Shown: positions 1 through 11,355 of the stretch, piece after piece
How positions within the stretch are numbered: position 1 is the first letter of the stretch
Layout: each line of letters starts with the position of its first letter
Source of the DNA: Bugula neritina
Taxonomy: Eukaryota > Bryozoa > Gymnolaemata > Cheilostomatida > Bugulidae
Direction of reading: 5' to 3'
Length of the DNA stretch: 64,000 nucleotides
Assembly: GCA_964035545.1 (NCBI GenBank)
Contig: OZ037765.1
Coordinates: forward strand, 24,546,504 to 24,610,503
Made by a program: the position numbers and the translations under genes
The notes under the pieces: model-generated
Told to the model about the DNA's origin: nothing
Database searches by the model: none
The model's input: only the letters and a program-made list of their open reading frames with translations

Positions 1-330
1 TACATGGATAAAAGTAGTATACATTAGTCGAGAAAGAGAATGTACAAAAGTCGAGGTAATTACATGGGTTCTCCTGCTAGCTACTAGTACTGTCCACTAC
101 TGACTGGAGCGCCAGAAGGCGTTGTTTATATATAAGAGGTCACCCCTGATTGGTTGACACTAATATCACCTATTCTTGTTCGTATTAATTGGCGGTGTCG
201 CCGCATGCAGAGACGGCATGACTGGAGCAGAGACGGCATGACCTGGAGTTGCTGCTCCTGGCTATAAACTATTGAGTTATGTGTATCAGGGGACACAGGG
301 GGGGGGCATACTTCCGCTGACCATTACAAT
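1..330. other. Non-genic flank upstream of the Copia element
   Basis: No convincing ORF is seen. A short unit beginning AGAGACGGCATGAC occurs twice in tandem near 212-245, and a run of G lies at about 299-306 just before the Copia insertion. The moderate GC and the promoter-like stretch TATATATAAGAGG near 127 could be a relic of another LTR, but no partner copy is visible in the window. Confidence 0.4.
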
Positions 331-600
331 TGTTGAGAAACAATCATGCGATCCTATCGCGAATCACATTCATGACAATCACGTGACAATATACTAACTT
401 GTTGCTGTACTAGAATCGCTGTATACTTGTTTTACCCCTTCTCTTCCGTTTTATGTAATACAAACCACCGCGCTGTTTTTCATTCTAATAAATATTTTAT
501 TATCAATTAATTAGATCAGTCAGGTTGCTCGATAAGTTAAATCAGCAATCAATATCGTATTTCATAATTAATACTCTACACAATGACCACACATCCAACA
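331..600 (+). repeat. Copia 5' LTR
   Basis: This 270-bp LTR has inverted termini TGTTG and CAACA. A polyadenylation signal AATAAA lies at 487-492. It aligns along its whole length with 2592-2865, with scattered substitutions and small indels, so the two LTRs have diverged since insertion. Confidence 0.93.
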
Positions 601-614
601 GGTTATGGGCCCAG
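601..614 (+). promoter_or_regulatory. Primer binding site, half-tRNA-iMet type
   Basis: GGTTATGGGCCCAG starts immediately after the 5' LTR. It is the exact complement of the anticodon stem-loop of eukaryotic initiator tRNA-Met (CTGGGCCCATAACC). Priming from an internally cleaved initiator tRNA, rather than from its 3' CCA end, is a known feature of Copia-type elements. Confidence 0.88.
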
Positions 615-862
615 TGGCTTCAAACACAGACTTCTCTTTGATGGTGACTCAATTTCTCAATTTGGGAAACAAGATTCACTTCATACTTGTGCATTCAAGA
701 TGAAGGCGTACACACCGCCCTTCTACCCAAAGAAAAAAGAGAAGATAACGCTGCTGACTTTAACAAAAAGAATAAGCAAGCCTACACTGAGCTAGTACAA
801 GTTTTAGACAAAAAGTCTCTTCAACTTGTGATGAGAGATGCTTTAGATGATGGAAGAACCTG
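613..862 (+). pseudogene. Copia gag N-terminal fragment, frameshifted and truncated
   Basis: Frame 1 encodes LLFDGDS and then loses the reading frame near 690. Frame 3 continues the same protein with LPKEKREDN, FNKKNKQAY and the typical Copia gag stretch LVMRDALDDGR. The similarity then stops and pol linker sequence follows directly. About 80 residues of the gag capsid-like domain remain. The zinc knuckle and everything up to the pol linker are gone, which marks the upstream edge of the internal deletion. Confidence 0.75.
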
Positions 863-2583
863 CACAAATATGCGGAATAGACGCAATGAACGTCATGCCA
901 CAAGAACCCGCACAAAACAGCAGAAATGGTACTCAGAATACCATACCACAAGAACCTGAACCAGATCCAGCAAATGCCACTGACTAACCTGGACCACGTA
1001 AATCGGAACGGAAACGAAAGCCTCCTACATACCTACAGGATTATGACATAGAAGACACTGACTATGCTTGCTCACTGATGGCAAACATACCCCAGTCCTA
1101 ATAAGAAGCTGTAAATTCAAAAGATAAAGAAGCCTGGAAGAAAGCCATGGACAAGAAAATGAACACCCTACGTGATTCAAAAACCTGGTCTATTCAGCTG
1201 CTACCTGAATACAGGACAGAGACTAAGGGCAGATGGGTTTATACCCTCAAACAAGGAAAAACCCAAGGTGAAACTCAACATAAAGCTAGATACATAGCAA
1301 AAGGAATTTCACAAATACAAGGAGTTGACTATGACGAAACCTATAGTCCAACCACCAGATTCACATCGATCAGATTGCCGTTACAGAAAGCAGCAAATGA
1401 AAACATAAAGACACATCAACTAGATGTTAAAGGAGCATACCTAAACGCACCAATCAATAAGGAAATCTATCTACAACAGCCGGAAGGGTACAAAGAAACC
1501 AGCAACCATGGGAAGCTTTCTTGTCGTCTCAACAAATCCATATATAGCCTCAAACAAAGCGGACCCAATTGGCACCAAACACTGACCAGTTTCCTCAAGG
1601 AGCGAGGCTTCACACCTGATGCTGGAGACCCTTGTCTATACTCAAAAGAGGACCCTTCAGATAAATCAGCCAACATCATCATTCTTTTCTGGGTTGATGG
1701 CATCCTTCTCTGCTGCCGAGATGACAACAGAATCACACAAACCAAATCTATGATGCAACAAAAATTCAACATGGATGATAGAGGAGAATTAAGCTGGTTC
1801 CTGGGGATAGACTTCAGGAGACATGAGGACCAGTACACTATGTCACAAGAGTGCTACATAGACACGCTGCTGAAAACCTACAGTATGGCAGATTGCAGCC
1901 CTGTATATACTCCTGCTGAAAAGGACTTACAACTAGAAAAAGCAACAGACGACGAATTTGAGCTTTCAAAGGGTTATAGGTTCTCTTATATACCTAATGA
2001 CTGCCAATGAACGTCCAGACCTAGCATGGATCATTGGGAAGCTTTTCCAACACCTAGAAAGACCTAGACCTGCACATATTGCTGACCTGAAACGGCTGCT
2101 ACGATACCTTAAAGGTACAAAAGGATTCAATCTGAGATTCACTCCCAATCAACAAGAACTAGCAGGCTAGGTGGATGCAGATTGGGGCGGAGAAACCTCC
2201 ACACAAAGATCAACTACAGGATATGTATTCACACTGGGTGGAGCCCCTATAAGTTGGAACCACTGACGACAGCCCGAATACATGGCATTTGCCGAAGCTA
2301 CAAAGGAGATGCTATTCCTACAGACTTTGTGCAAAACATTCAAGATGAAGCAGCATAACCCTAACAAACCTTTCACCGACAACCTTGGAGCCATTGCCGT
2401 CACTAAGGGACAGCCACACTCGCATCAGAAGAGCAAACACATTGACATTAGATTCCACTTTGTCAGAGAGCAAACCACCATAGTGTACCCACACATCAGA
2501 AGAGCGGAGAACCCTGCTGATGTCACGACTAAAACCAATCATAGAATTGCACTGGAGCTACTAGCTATCGAATCACATGCTGG
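862..2583 (+). pseudogene. Copia pol remnant: linker, reverse transcriptase (RVT_2) and RNase H, degenerate
   Basis: The longest open stretch (1147-2010) is the Copia reverse transcriptase. It begins at the conserved AWKKAMDKKM block and contains ARYIAKGISQ, DYDETYSP, LDVKGAYLNA and YSLKQS. The catalytic box, normally YVDD, reads WVDG (about 1690-1701), so the second catalytic aspartate is lost. A frameshift near 1960-1970 moves the thumb region into frame 2. A TAG at 2167 and a TGA near 2266 interrupt the RNase H part, which still shows VDADW, NLGAIAV and KHIDIRFHFVRE up to 2583. Protease and integrase are absent. Nothing functional should be made from this ORF. Confidence 0.9.
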
Positions 2584-2591
2584 AGGGAGCG

Positions 2592-2865
2592 TGTTGAGAA
2601 ACAATCATGCGATCCTATCGCTAATCACATTCATGACAATCACGTGACAATATACTAACTAATTGCTGTACTAGAATTGCTGTATACTTGTTTTACCCCT
2701 TCTCTTCTGCTTTATGTAATACAAACCATCGCACTGTTTTTCATTCTAATAAATATTATATAATCAATTAATTAAATTAGTCAGTCAGTTTGCTCAATAA
2801 ATTAAATCAGCAATCAATATCGTATTTCATAATTAATATTTTACACAATGGCCACACATTCAACA
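2592..2865 (+). repeat. Copia 3' LTR
   Basis: This is the partner of the 5' LTR, preceded by the purine-rich tract GGAGGGAGCG at about 2582-2591. It starts TGTTG and ends CAACA at 2865, and the target duplication ACAAT follows. Confidence 0.93.
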
Positions 2866-3964
2866 ACAATAATGCATGTTTTATATTTAAGAATGTCTTC
2901 AATTGACTCATCAGCTTGGGCAACCTGATGTGACCAACCAGCAAAACAGGAAACAAAACATTGGTCAACTACATTAGGCCAAGAACTTTTGACAAATGCA
3001 GCTTTGTTTCTATGGGTTTTTATTGTTCCGATCATTTAAGAATACCCTTTCCTATCTTTTCATTGGGTCTTGGATTATATATTTATAAAAGTTTACTCAT
3101 TGAGTACAAATATGGTAAATCTGATTATAGTTATATTACGGGAGAGACAATGAGATTTCCCATTACATAGACTTTATTGAAGACTTGCTTATTACACCAG
3201 ACTAGCTATCAACACGATAATTACAATAGCATGTAATTAAGAGAGGTGGTAGTTTTGCTGTGTGCAGCTGAGGTCCAACTCATTTTCTTGAGGCATTCCA
3301 CCTCTACTATAATATATTGGTAGAATGCCTCGTTTTGAGATGAGCGACCAAGTCATGCGTACGTCTGAATCTGCAGTTTCACGTTTCTGAGAACCTCATC
3401 GGAGAATCAGAGAATCCGAATATCCGATTTGGCTGAATTCGGATTTCCGCTAGGAATTTCATTTAGCTATACAGGTTATGTAACACCAGTTTACAAACTA
3501 TTTACGAGTTAACCAAAGAAAAGTAAGTTAAAGAAGTTTTATCCATGTCTGGGCTGAGGCCTAATACATGAACGGCCCAACACCTGCCTGCATGATACAA
3601 TTGATGTGCCTGACCAAAACCTACTACAACAAGAACAATGGCTCTCTAAAACTCGATTGTTTTGGTGTTTAATATTTCATATTACTGTATCACCAGCTTT
3701 GTATCAAACCATTCAATATTCAATCACTGATTTTACATATGCTCTTGAATGAAATGAGATATTATGGTGGGAGTACACCTAACTAAGTTTAGGAGACCCC
3801 AAGAAAATATGTGAAGTACGGCCAGTGTACTCCTGTCACTGCATACCCCTTCACTTTCACCATAATCACTGCTTATTACTTATTGTGATTATGATTACTA
3901 TTGGTATTAGTATCCCTATTAATCAAACCCAGTCTTATTCTTACGCCTTATGGTTCTCATTTAA
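2866..3964. other. Intergenic, no gene recognised
   Basis: AT-rich sequence with short ORFs that resemble nothing. A 13-bp stem (3290-3302 with 3319-3331, GAGGCATTCCACC against GGTAGAATGCCTC, one mismatch) could form a hairpin with a 16-nt loop. A second, weaker inverted repeat built on ATCCGA and TCGGAT lies near 3415-3445. Confidence 0.45.
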
Positions 3965-4110
3965 GTGAGCAGTGGTCGAGGGGTTAGAGCGTTTGCCTAT
4001 TAAGCAAGAAATCATGGGTTCGAGCCCTGACAAAGGCCATTGGTGATGTTAGGAAGAGCATCCAGTCAAAATTTCTCCTGTGCCCCATCTGAATAAGCCC
4101 TTGACAGATT
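3965..4110 (+). mobile_element. tRNA-derived SINE (fragment)
   Basis: The head contains an A-box-like segment (GTGGTCGAGGGGTTAGAGCG) and a perfect B box (GGTTCGAGCCC at 4017-4027), spaced as in a tRNA. The acceptor and T stems do not pair properly, so this is not a functional tRNA. The body continues with TTAGGAAGAGCATCCAGTC, which resembles the conserved central motif of several invertebrate tRNA-SINE families (GGAAGGGCATCCAG type, from memory). The 3' end is unclear. Family assignment needs a repeat library. Confidence 0.7.
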
Positions 4111-4225
4111 AAACAAAAACCCCTTCTATCAGGGGTTTCTTACAGGGATGGTGACTATAAACTTGCATGAGTTTTTTATGGTTCTTATATAAATATTTAT
4201 TAGCCAATGAATTCGATAGACTGAG

Positions 4226-4400
4226 CCATTGTCCATTAATATTATTACTATTGGTATTGCCATTATATTTTATAATTATGATGTTTCTTAGCCTGGTTAG
4301 TTGTCATAAATATAACCAAAAGCTAATAACTATTCATGTTAAAGTAATACTATTAGTATTACTAATAGTAATACTGATAGTAATATTAATAATAATTATA
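4226..4400. repeat. ATT/ACT simple-sequence island with palindrome
   Basis: Degenerate runs of the units TATTA, TACTA and TAGTA. A perfect 19-bp odd palindrome lies at 4344-4362 (GTAATACTA, one base, TAGTATTAC). The type recurs at many places in this window. Confidence 0.7.
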
Positions 4401-4862
4401 GTAATTTCCTTTTCCTTTTAGTTTTACGTTCCGCTTAGTTCAAAGCGTGATCTCTTGATGGTAGCACTATTTTCAGCTTTAATCATGATCATTATGATTA
4501 TCCAATACTTATACTAATAGTAAAAGTAATAGCCATATTCATATTGATATAAATAATTATACTTATAAACTAAAAGTAAACATATGACATATTTATAGTA
4601 CTAACAGTAACAGTATGTCGAACGAAAATAAAATAATATATTAATGTTATTATTACAATAACTTTAATAATAATAGCTTTAATAGTATTTAGTAATTATA
4701 GGCTTTATGAAATATGTGTGTATTTATATTTATTACTTGAATGCAAATAACTTTTCGCTATGATGATTAGTTCAAGGGAAGGCAATTAACAAGTTAGATA
4801 TTATTTGAATAATTATGCTTTGAAATTAGTGTCTGCAATCCAATAACAGCAGAATAAAAAAA
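4401..4862. other. AT-rich intergenic sequence
   Basis: Further loosely repetitive A/T-rich DNA with short TAATAATA runs. No ORF, RNA gene or element end can be supported here. Confidence 0.4.
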
Positions 4863-5035
4863 ATATAAAAGTTATCTCCGCTCGACAAATGTTTATTAAT
4901 AGTTTGGTTTGGCAATATTATTTATGTATAAACAATATATGTGGTTCTATGTGTTATTGTGTAATGGTAGCACTCAAGTTATAAATTTCGTGAGACAAAT
5001 TTAGGACCTGCCTCTCCGGAAATGAACAAAACTAT
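4863..5035 (+). mobile_element. Dispersed repeat with tRNA-Gln/Glu-like head, copy 1
   Basis: This segment is homologous along its length to the reverse complement of 25283-25445. Shared blocks include GTTATCT..GCTCGACAAAT, TGGTTCTATGT, ATTGTGTAATGG and GTGAGACAAATTT. The stretch around 4960-4985 looks like the 5' half of a tRNA-Gln or tRNA-Glu (TGTAATGGTTAGCACTC in the better copy). The B box is degraded. I infer an old tRNA-SINE or a non-autonomous element carrying one. Confidence 0.65.
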
Positions 5036-5624
5036 GGATTTTATATGCGTTTTAAAATATCTATTTGATAATAATATGGAAACAAAATTATAAGACAAGA
5101 AAAACTATTACAATAACCAAACCCAAAAGAAATAACACAAATATATATATATATATGTATATCCTAGCGACCCTTTGAAATCCCGCTGCGTATAATATAC
5201 TGGCAACAAAATTGATAAGCCTGCTGAACATAAATTTGGTATAACTTAAAAGATCAGACAATTCTAAGACAGTTCCTCAAACAACCTACGTAACTCAATC
5301 AAATTCTTAATTTGAAAATATTCCTTCAAGTGTAATTTATGCAACTTCAAAGTAGATTTTCAATTCACAAGTACAAGTTATATAGTGATAAAACAAACAA
5401 TAGATAAAATTAGTATATCACAAGAAAATATATCAAGTTACTTACAATGAAACTTCTCAGTCCAAAAAAAATTGATTAGGTTTAGATGTAATTGAGTTTC
5501 TAATTAATAATTTCGCACAAAATATACTATGGCTCTTCTGATTATTAATTGCTCTTCTTATCGCCGATAATCTATTGCGGCTTCTGAGCTGCCTTTTATA
5601 GTCGGGTTGTTTTGGATTTCTGAG
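5036..5624. other. AT-rich intergenic sequence
   Basis: No coding potential is seen. A short (AT)n run with a TGTATAT end sits at about 5140-5162. Nothing else is recognised. Confidence 0.4.
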
Positions 5625-5735
5625 GTTTGGGCGATGAGTCTAACCAGGTAAGTTGCTGGTTGGTCCGCAGGTTCAAGTCCAACAATGTGCTAACTGCTAC
5701 ATGAGGAATTGTTGGTGACACCATCCCGGTATTGA
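5625..5735 (+). mobile_element. tRNA-derived SINE head (fragment)
   Basis: A perfect B box, GGTTCAAGTCC (5670-5680), follows an A-box-like GGGCGATGAGTCTAACC (about 5629-5645), with tRNA-like spacing and a GTTGG motif between them. The stems are not tRNA-like enough for a real tRNA gene. The sequence differs from the other SINE heads in the window, so it is a separate family or a highly diverged copy. Confidence 0.5.
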
Positions 5736-6869
5736 CCATATCAGGATCTCTAAGACTAATAAGTTATACCAGCATTATTTCTGCCATAACTCATAGCCTA
5801 AAATATATGTTTTATAGCAAGAAAATATATTAATACGTATTAGTTGTTCACGTGTTGATTTTGTAGTTATTAGATTTTATAAGTGAAGTAAAACACCAGG
5901 TTATATCAAATTTGTATAATTCATCAAGTATATGATAAACGTTAAATGTCATCTATATGTTAATATGATTGAATAATCATATACGTCCCGGTTTTATTCA
6001 TGTTTGTTTACCAATTAATGTTCATGTAAGACGGGGTTAAAATTTTACAAATCCCAACACGTGAACAAAACATGTATATGAAATTGTCCCTATACCACAA
6101 CTACTTGTATAATATCATATTACTAAACATACTATATCTGCATTATTCAAAGCGCTGTAAATCATACGTTTAGTATATTAATGTTTGAAGCAATTTCCAT
6201 GTAGTGTCATGACGCTTAGCTCATTTGCATATTTCAATTTTAGCTGTACTCAAGTTTCAAGTCCATTGCTTTCAGAATATGTATTCCACATTCTTTCTTG
6301 AATTTTGTAGATATACAGTGTAGTCTACATACCGTGACGGAATAGATATAATAATTTATAGTTACTTCAACCTGTCACAGCAGTCATCTCACTGAAAGTT
6401 TCAAGGAAGCAGGCAAGCCTCAGCACCAACGGCAACCATAATTCAGCAAGTTGGAATATCTTAAAGGTATAACTTGTGAAATACAGAAGTAAGAGTTAAG
6501 CATATAAAAAGGGAAGAAAGCCCTATACATCTACAGTTATTTACTGTTTCAAGAATAGCATATTTTCCAAGAACTGACTTTCTAGGAACTAAATTATAGT
6601 TTACCACCACTATATCAGGTTACATTTACTTGGTAAATTGTTTACCACTCATAGCCTACTCAAATTGTTGACTAAACTATAATCACTACCAGCATATTAT
6701 TCTCTGTAAATGTATTACATTATTGTGCAGTAACTACTCTGCCTAATACAAAACACTATGCATTTCTAATCTGATAATAATATTATCTCTGTAAATGTAT
6801 TACATTAGTGTACAGTATCTACTCTGCAAAAACACAAAATACTATGCATTTTCTGATCTGACAAGTATA
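5736..6869. other. AT-rich intergenic sequence
   Basis: No ORF of note. A segment beginning TCTCTGTAAATGTATTACATTA occurs twice, at about 6701-6722 and 6786-6807, each followed by ACTCTGC and CTATGCATTT, so this is a short tandem duplication of roughly 85 bp. Confidence 0.45.
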
Positions 6870-7135
6870 ATTATACACATAGTGATAGTATTACTATTCA
6901 TAATTATTGTTATACGTTATAACTATAACTATAAGTATAAGTGAAACTTCATGTTATTCATATTGTTATAGTTATACTTATACTTATAGTATTACATTAA
7001 TATTACTATTACTATTAGTATTAGTATTACTATTAGTAACACTAAATATAATACTATAATACTGATAGTAATACTAATAGTAATAGTAATAGTAATACTA
7101 ATAGTAATAGTAATACTAGTAGTATTACTTAGAGT
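6870..7135. repeat. Simple-sequence island with long inverted repeats
   Basis: Two kinds of self-complementary repeat occur here. ATAACTATAAGTATAAGT (about 6916-6945) is opposed by GTTATAGTTATACTTATAC (about 6963-6985). Tracts of ATTACTATTAGT (about 6996-7045) are opposed by their complement AGTAATACTAAT (about 7070-7122). The whole interval could fold into stacked hairpins. Confidence 0.75.
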
Positions 7136-7220
7136 ATCATACAGTATAGCAACAAAGACAAGCCCGCTGAAACTATAAATCAATAGACAATACAGATACT
7201 GATAGAGATAAGTTATTAGC

Positions 7221-7335
7221 TTGGAGTTGGGAGTGATTGAGCGCAGCGGTTTAAAGTTCTTGAGTTTGGAGTTAGAATTCCAAACTCCTTAACTCGATAG
7301 CTACAAACTACTGCACTCAGTCACCCCCAACTTGC
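7221..7335. repeat. 115-bp hairpin, apparently two tRNA-SINE heads in inverted orientation
   Basis: The two halves are imperfect reverse complements about a central GAATTC (7275-7280). The outer arm TTGGAGTTGGGAGTGATTGA matches the complement of 7310-7334, and the inner arm GAGTTTGGA pairs exactly with TCCAAACTC. Each arm resembles a degenerate tRNA (GAGCGCAGCGGTTTAAAG, then GGAGTTAGAATTCC as a relic B box). Confidence 0.6.
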
Positions 7336-7919
7336 AGCTGCTCATAAGAGTACTCGTGGTTTGCAAGAATGATAATAATTTTTTATGTATACTACCCCGC
7401 AGCAGATTGGCTGCGCGAGCCCGGAAGTTTCATTTTATGGCGGGACTTCGAGACAGTTGATTCAATGTCACTTTATTTTTAAATTCCAGTTGAGTTTTCA
7501 TTTTTCGAACAGTTATCCTTTAATTTAAATGTAATTTTTATCGTGTTTGCTTCGTTCACCATGTATATTGCCCAAATTTTTAAAGAAATCAAGCGTCAAT
7601 GTATTAAAGCCGCTGACCAGCTGAATCTCAGAGTCAGTCACAGTGACAGTGTTACTTTTTATTTTAGTGTAACACTTACTGTAAGACTAAGTGTGTTACT
7701 TTTGGTTTAACTTTTACTTAAGTCAAAGTGAATGTAAATGTTATTGTTTGCATGCTGATGCTGAGCCTGATGGCGATGCTCACGTTCATGCTCCTTCTGA
7801 TATAGTGATAGTGATACAAGTGGTAGAATGACGACTGCCTCTACGACTACTGGTACTACCAAAACAGCTTTCACACTCGGTGTGTTTACAAGTAAGTAGA
7901 TGAGTATAATTTAATAAAT
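7336..7919. repeat. Intergenic sequence with GTGACAGTGTTAC-type low-complexity DNA
   Basis: The interval 7620-7745 is built from short variants of AGTGTAACAC, GTGACAGTG and AAGTCAAAGTG. The same vocabulary recurs at 51690-51755, 60840-61060 and 62640-62700. No coding potential is seen. Confidence 0.5.
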
Positions 7920-8227
7920 ATAATGATTTATTGATTATTATCATGTAGTAAAACTAAAAGTGAAACTAAATGTAATTCCATAGTTTAAATCAATACCAAT
8001 ACTGCAATAGCAATAGACATAGTTATAGTAACACAAAATACTAAAATAATAGATATAATACTAATACTAATAGTAATAGACATAGTCAGATAATGATAAT
8101 CATATTGGTACTGATAGTGATGGTCATATTGATACCGAATTTGTTGTCCATAAACTAAAATTGTCTAGTACTAATGTTCATGTTCTTTCTGTTCTTGCAT
8201 GTTCTTAGATTATCTAGTAGTGGTAGT
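7920..8227. repeat. Simple-sequence island leading into the CAG tract
   Basis: Degenerate AATACTAATAG, ATAGACATAG and GATAGTGATGG units run up to TCTAGTAGTGGTAGT. That last stretch is already in triplet phase with the CAG tract that follows. Confidence 0.65.
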
Positions 8228-10085
<1,858 letters not shown>

Positions 10086-10089
10086 GTAT

Positions 10090-10310
10090 AGGTTTTATAG
10101 TAGAGGTGAAGTCAAAGCCAACCAGAAATTCATTTTCAAGCATTCTGAAATCCAAAATAATTTCAGCACATACTAGCACAGAATTCATCATAAAACAAAA
10201 TTGTTTAGGCACCCAACCTTTAAACAGTATGTAGATAAAAACTAATATAATATATAAGAATATTTTAATCCTGCAGAAGTGAAGTGTGTCAGAGATTCTT
10301 TAAGCAATAT
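10090..10310 (+). repeat. Dispersed repeat, copy 1 (partner in eEF2 intron 9)
   Basis: Similar in order and spacing to 20110-20260. Shared blocks include ATTGTTTA.GCA..CAACC, AAACA.T..GTA and GCA..A.TGAAGTGTGTCA.AGATTC. No ORF is seen. It is an unclassified interspersed repeat. Confidence 0.6.
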
Positions 10311-11110
10311 TTATTAGAAAATATTCTGGTTCAACTAGCCCTTCCTTAATTTAAAAAAATTCCGATTCTAATAGATTTGATGTTGATACTTGTATATAAA
10401 TTATTGTATCAATACCACTATGAATTGGCTACACAGGTTTACTTTGGTACAAAAGATATGTAAACAAGCAAGCTCCGCCTACTCTACTCTGTCATACTAC
10501 AGCCCTGCTGCTTCTAGAGATTTTGTAAGAATATGATTTGATATGAATCAAAAGGTTAACTGCACTTCATTTGTTCCTGGCTGAGGATCTAGATTTACTG
10601 TCACTCTTTCACTGGACTCCTAGCCACCTTAGTGTAGCCAGATTTTTGAATTGAAAAGCTGTTACATGCAAGTTGTTTTATATGTTAGTTATATCTTAAT
10701 GTGAATTCAATGATTTACAAAGTAATTAATAACATTTTCTCATACAAAATTACTTGGAGCCTGGAGGTTGATTTATAAAGTACACATATTTAATATGTAT
10801 TATGATAGTTATTATAATGTTATACTGCATTAATGATAGTTGAAATTAGTAATATAATCATAATCCTAGTCTTTAAGGTTAAGCTTACTGTCCTGCACTC
10901 TTAGTATCACTAATAGTATTATTTGAAAGCTTACGGTGTTTATTGTGGATGTTGACTGCTGCAGAAACTGACTACTATTTTCAAAATTTAAAAGGAAAAC
11001 ACATTCTTGGTGCAAAAGTGGCAGAATATGTAATACAATTTTTTTCAAATTGAAGGTAAGAAATGGGGTCATTTCAGCATTCATAAGCTGCACATAATAG
11101 CTTATGTGTA
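10311..11110. other. Intergenic, no gene recognised
   Basis: AT-rich DNA without conserved coding potential. I see nothing specific. Confidence 0.4.
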
Positions 11111-11355
11111 TACACACGCACACACTCACACTCTTACGCACACACACACACACTCACACACACACACTCACACACACTCACATACACACACACACACTCA
11201 CACACACTCACACACACACTCACACACACACTCACACACACACACACTCACACACACACTCACACACTCACACACACACATACACTCACACACACACTCA
11301 CACACACACTCACACACACACTCACACAATCACACTCACATAATCACACACACAG
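11111..11355. repeat. CA-rich microsatellite with CACACTCA variants
   Basis: An interrupted (AC)n tract. ACACTC occurs every 8 to 14 bases, which gives a secondary periodicity rather than a pure dinucleotide run. ORFs across it (His/Thr repeats) are artefacts. Confidence 0.92.

Larger units (their letters stand above)
331..2865 (+). mobile_element. Ty1/Copia LTR retrotransposon, internally deleted, with intact ends
   Basis: Two LTRs (331-600 and 2592-2865) begin TGTTG and end CAACA. The element is bracketed by a perfect 5-bp target duplication, ACAAT, at 326-330 and 2866-2870. Reading 5' to 3' it has an LTR, an anticodon-loop primer binding site, a gag fragment, a pol remnant with reverse transcriptase and RNase H, a purine-rich tract and an LTR. 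At about 2.5 kb it is roughly half the usual Copia length, because the end of gag, the protease and the integrase are missing around position 860. The remaining frames carry frameshifts and stops. It is therefore a non-autonomous or dead copy. The intact ends and target duplication show that it arrived by normal integration. Confidence 0.95.

Noticed and set aside
3965-4036. Functional tRNA gene
   Set aside because: The B box is perfect, but the acceptor arms do not pair and the T stem is broken. It continues into a SINE body.
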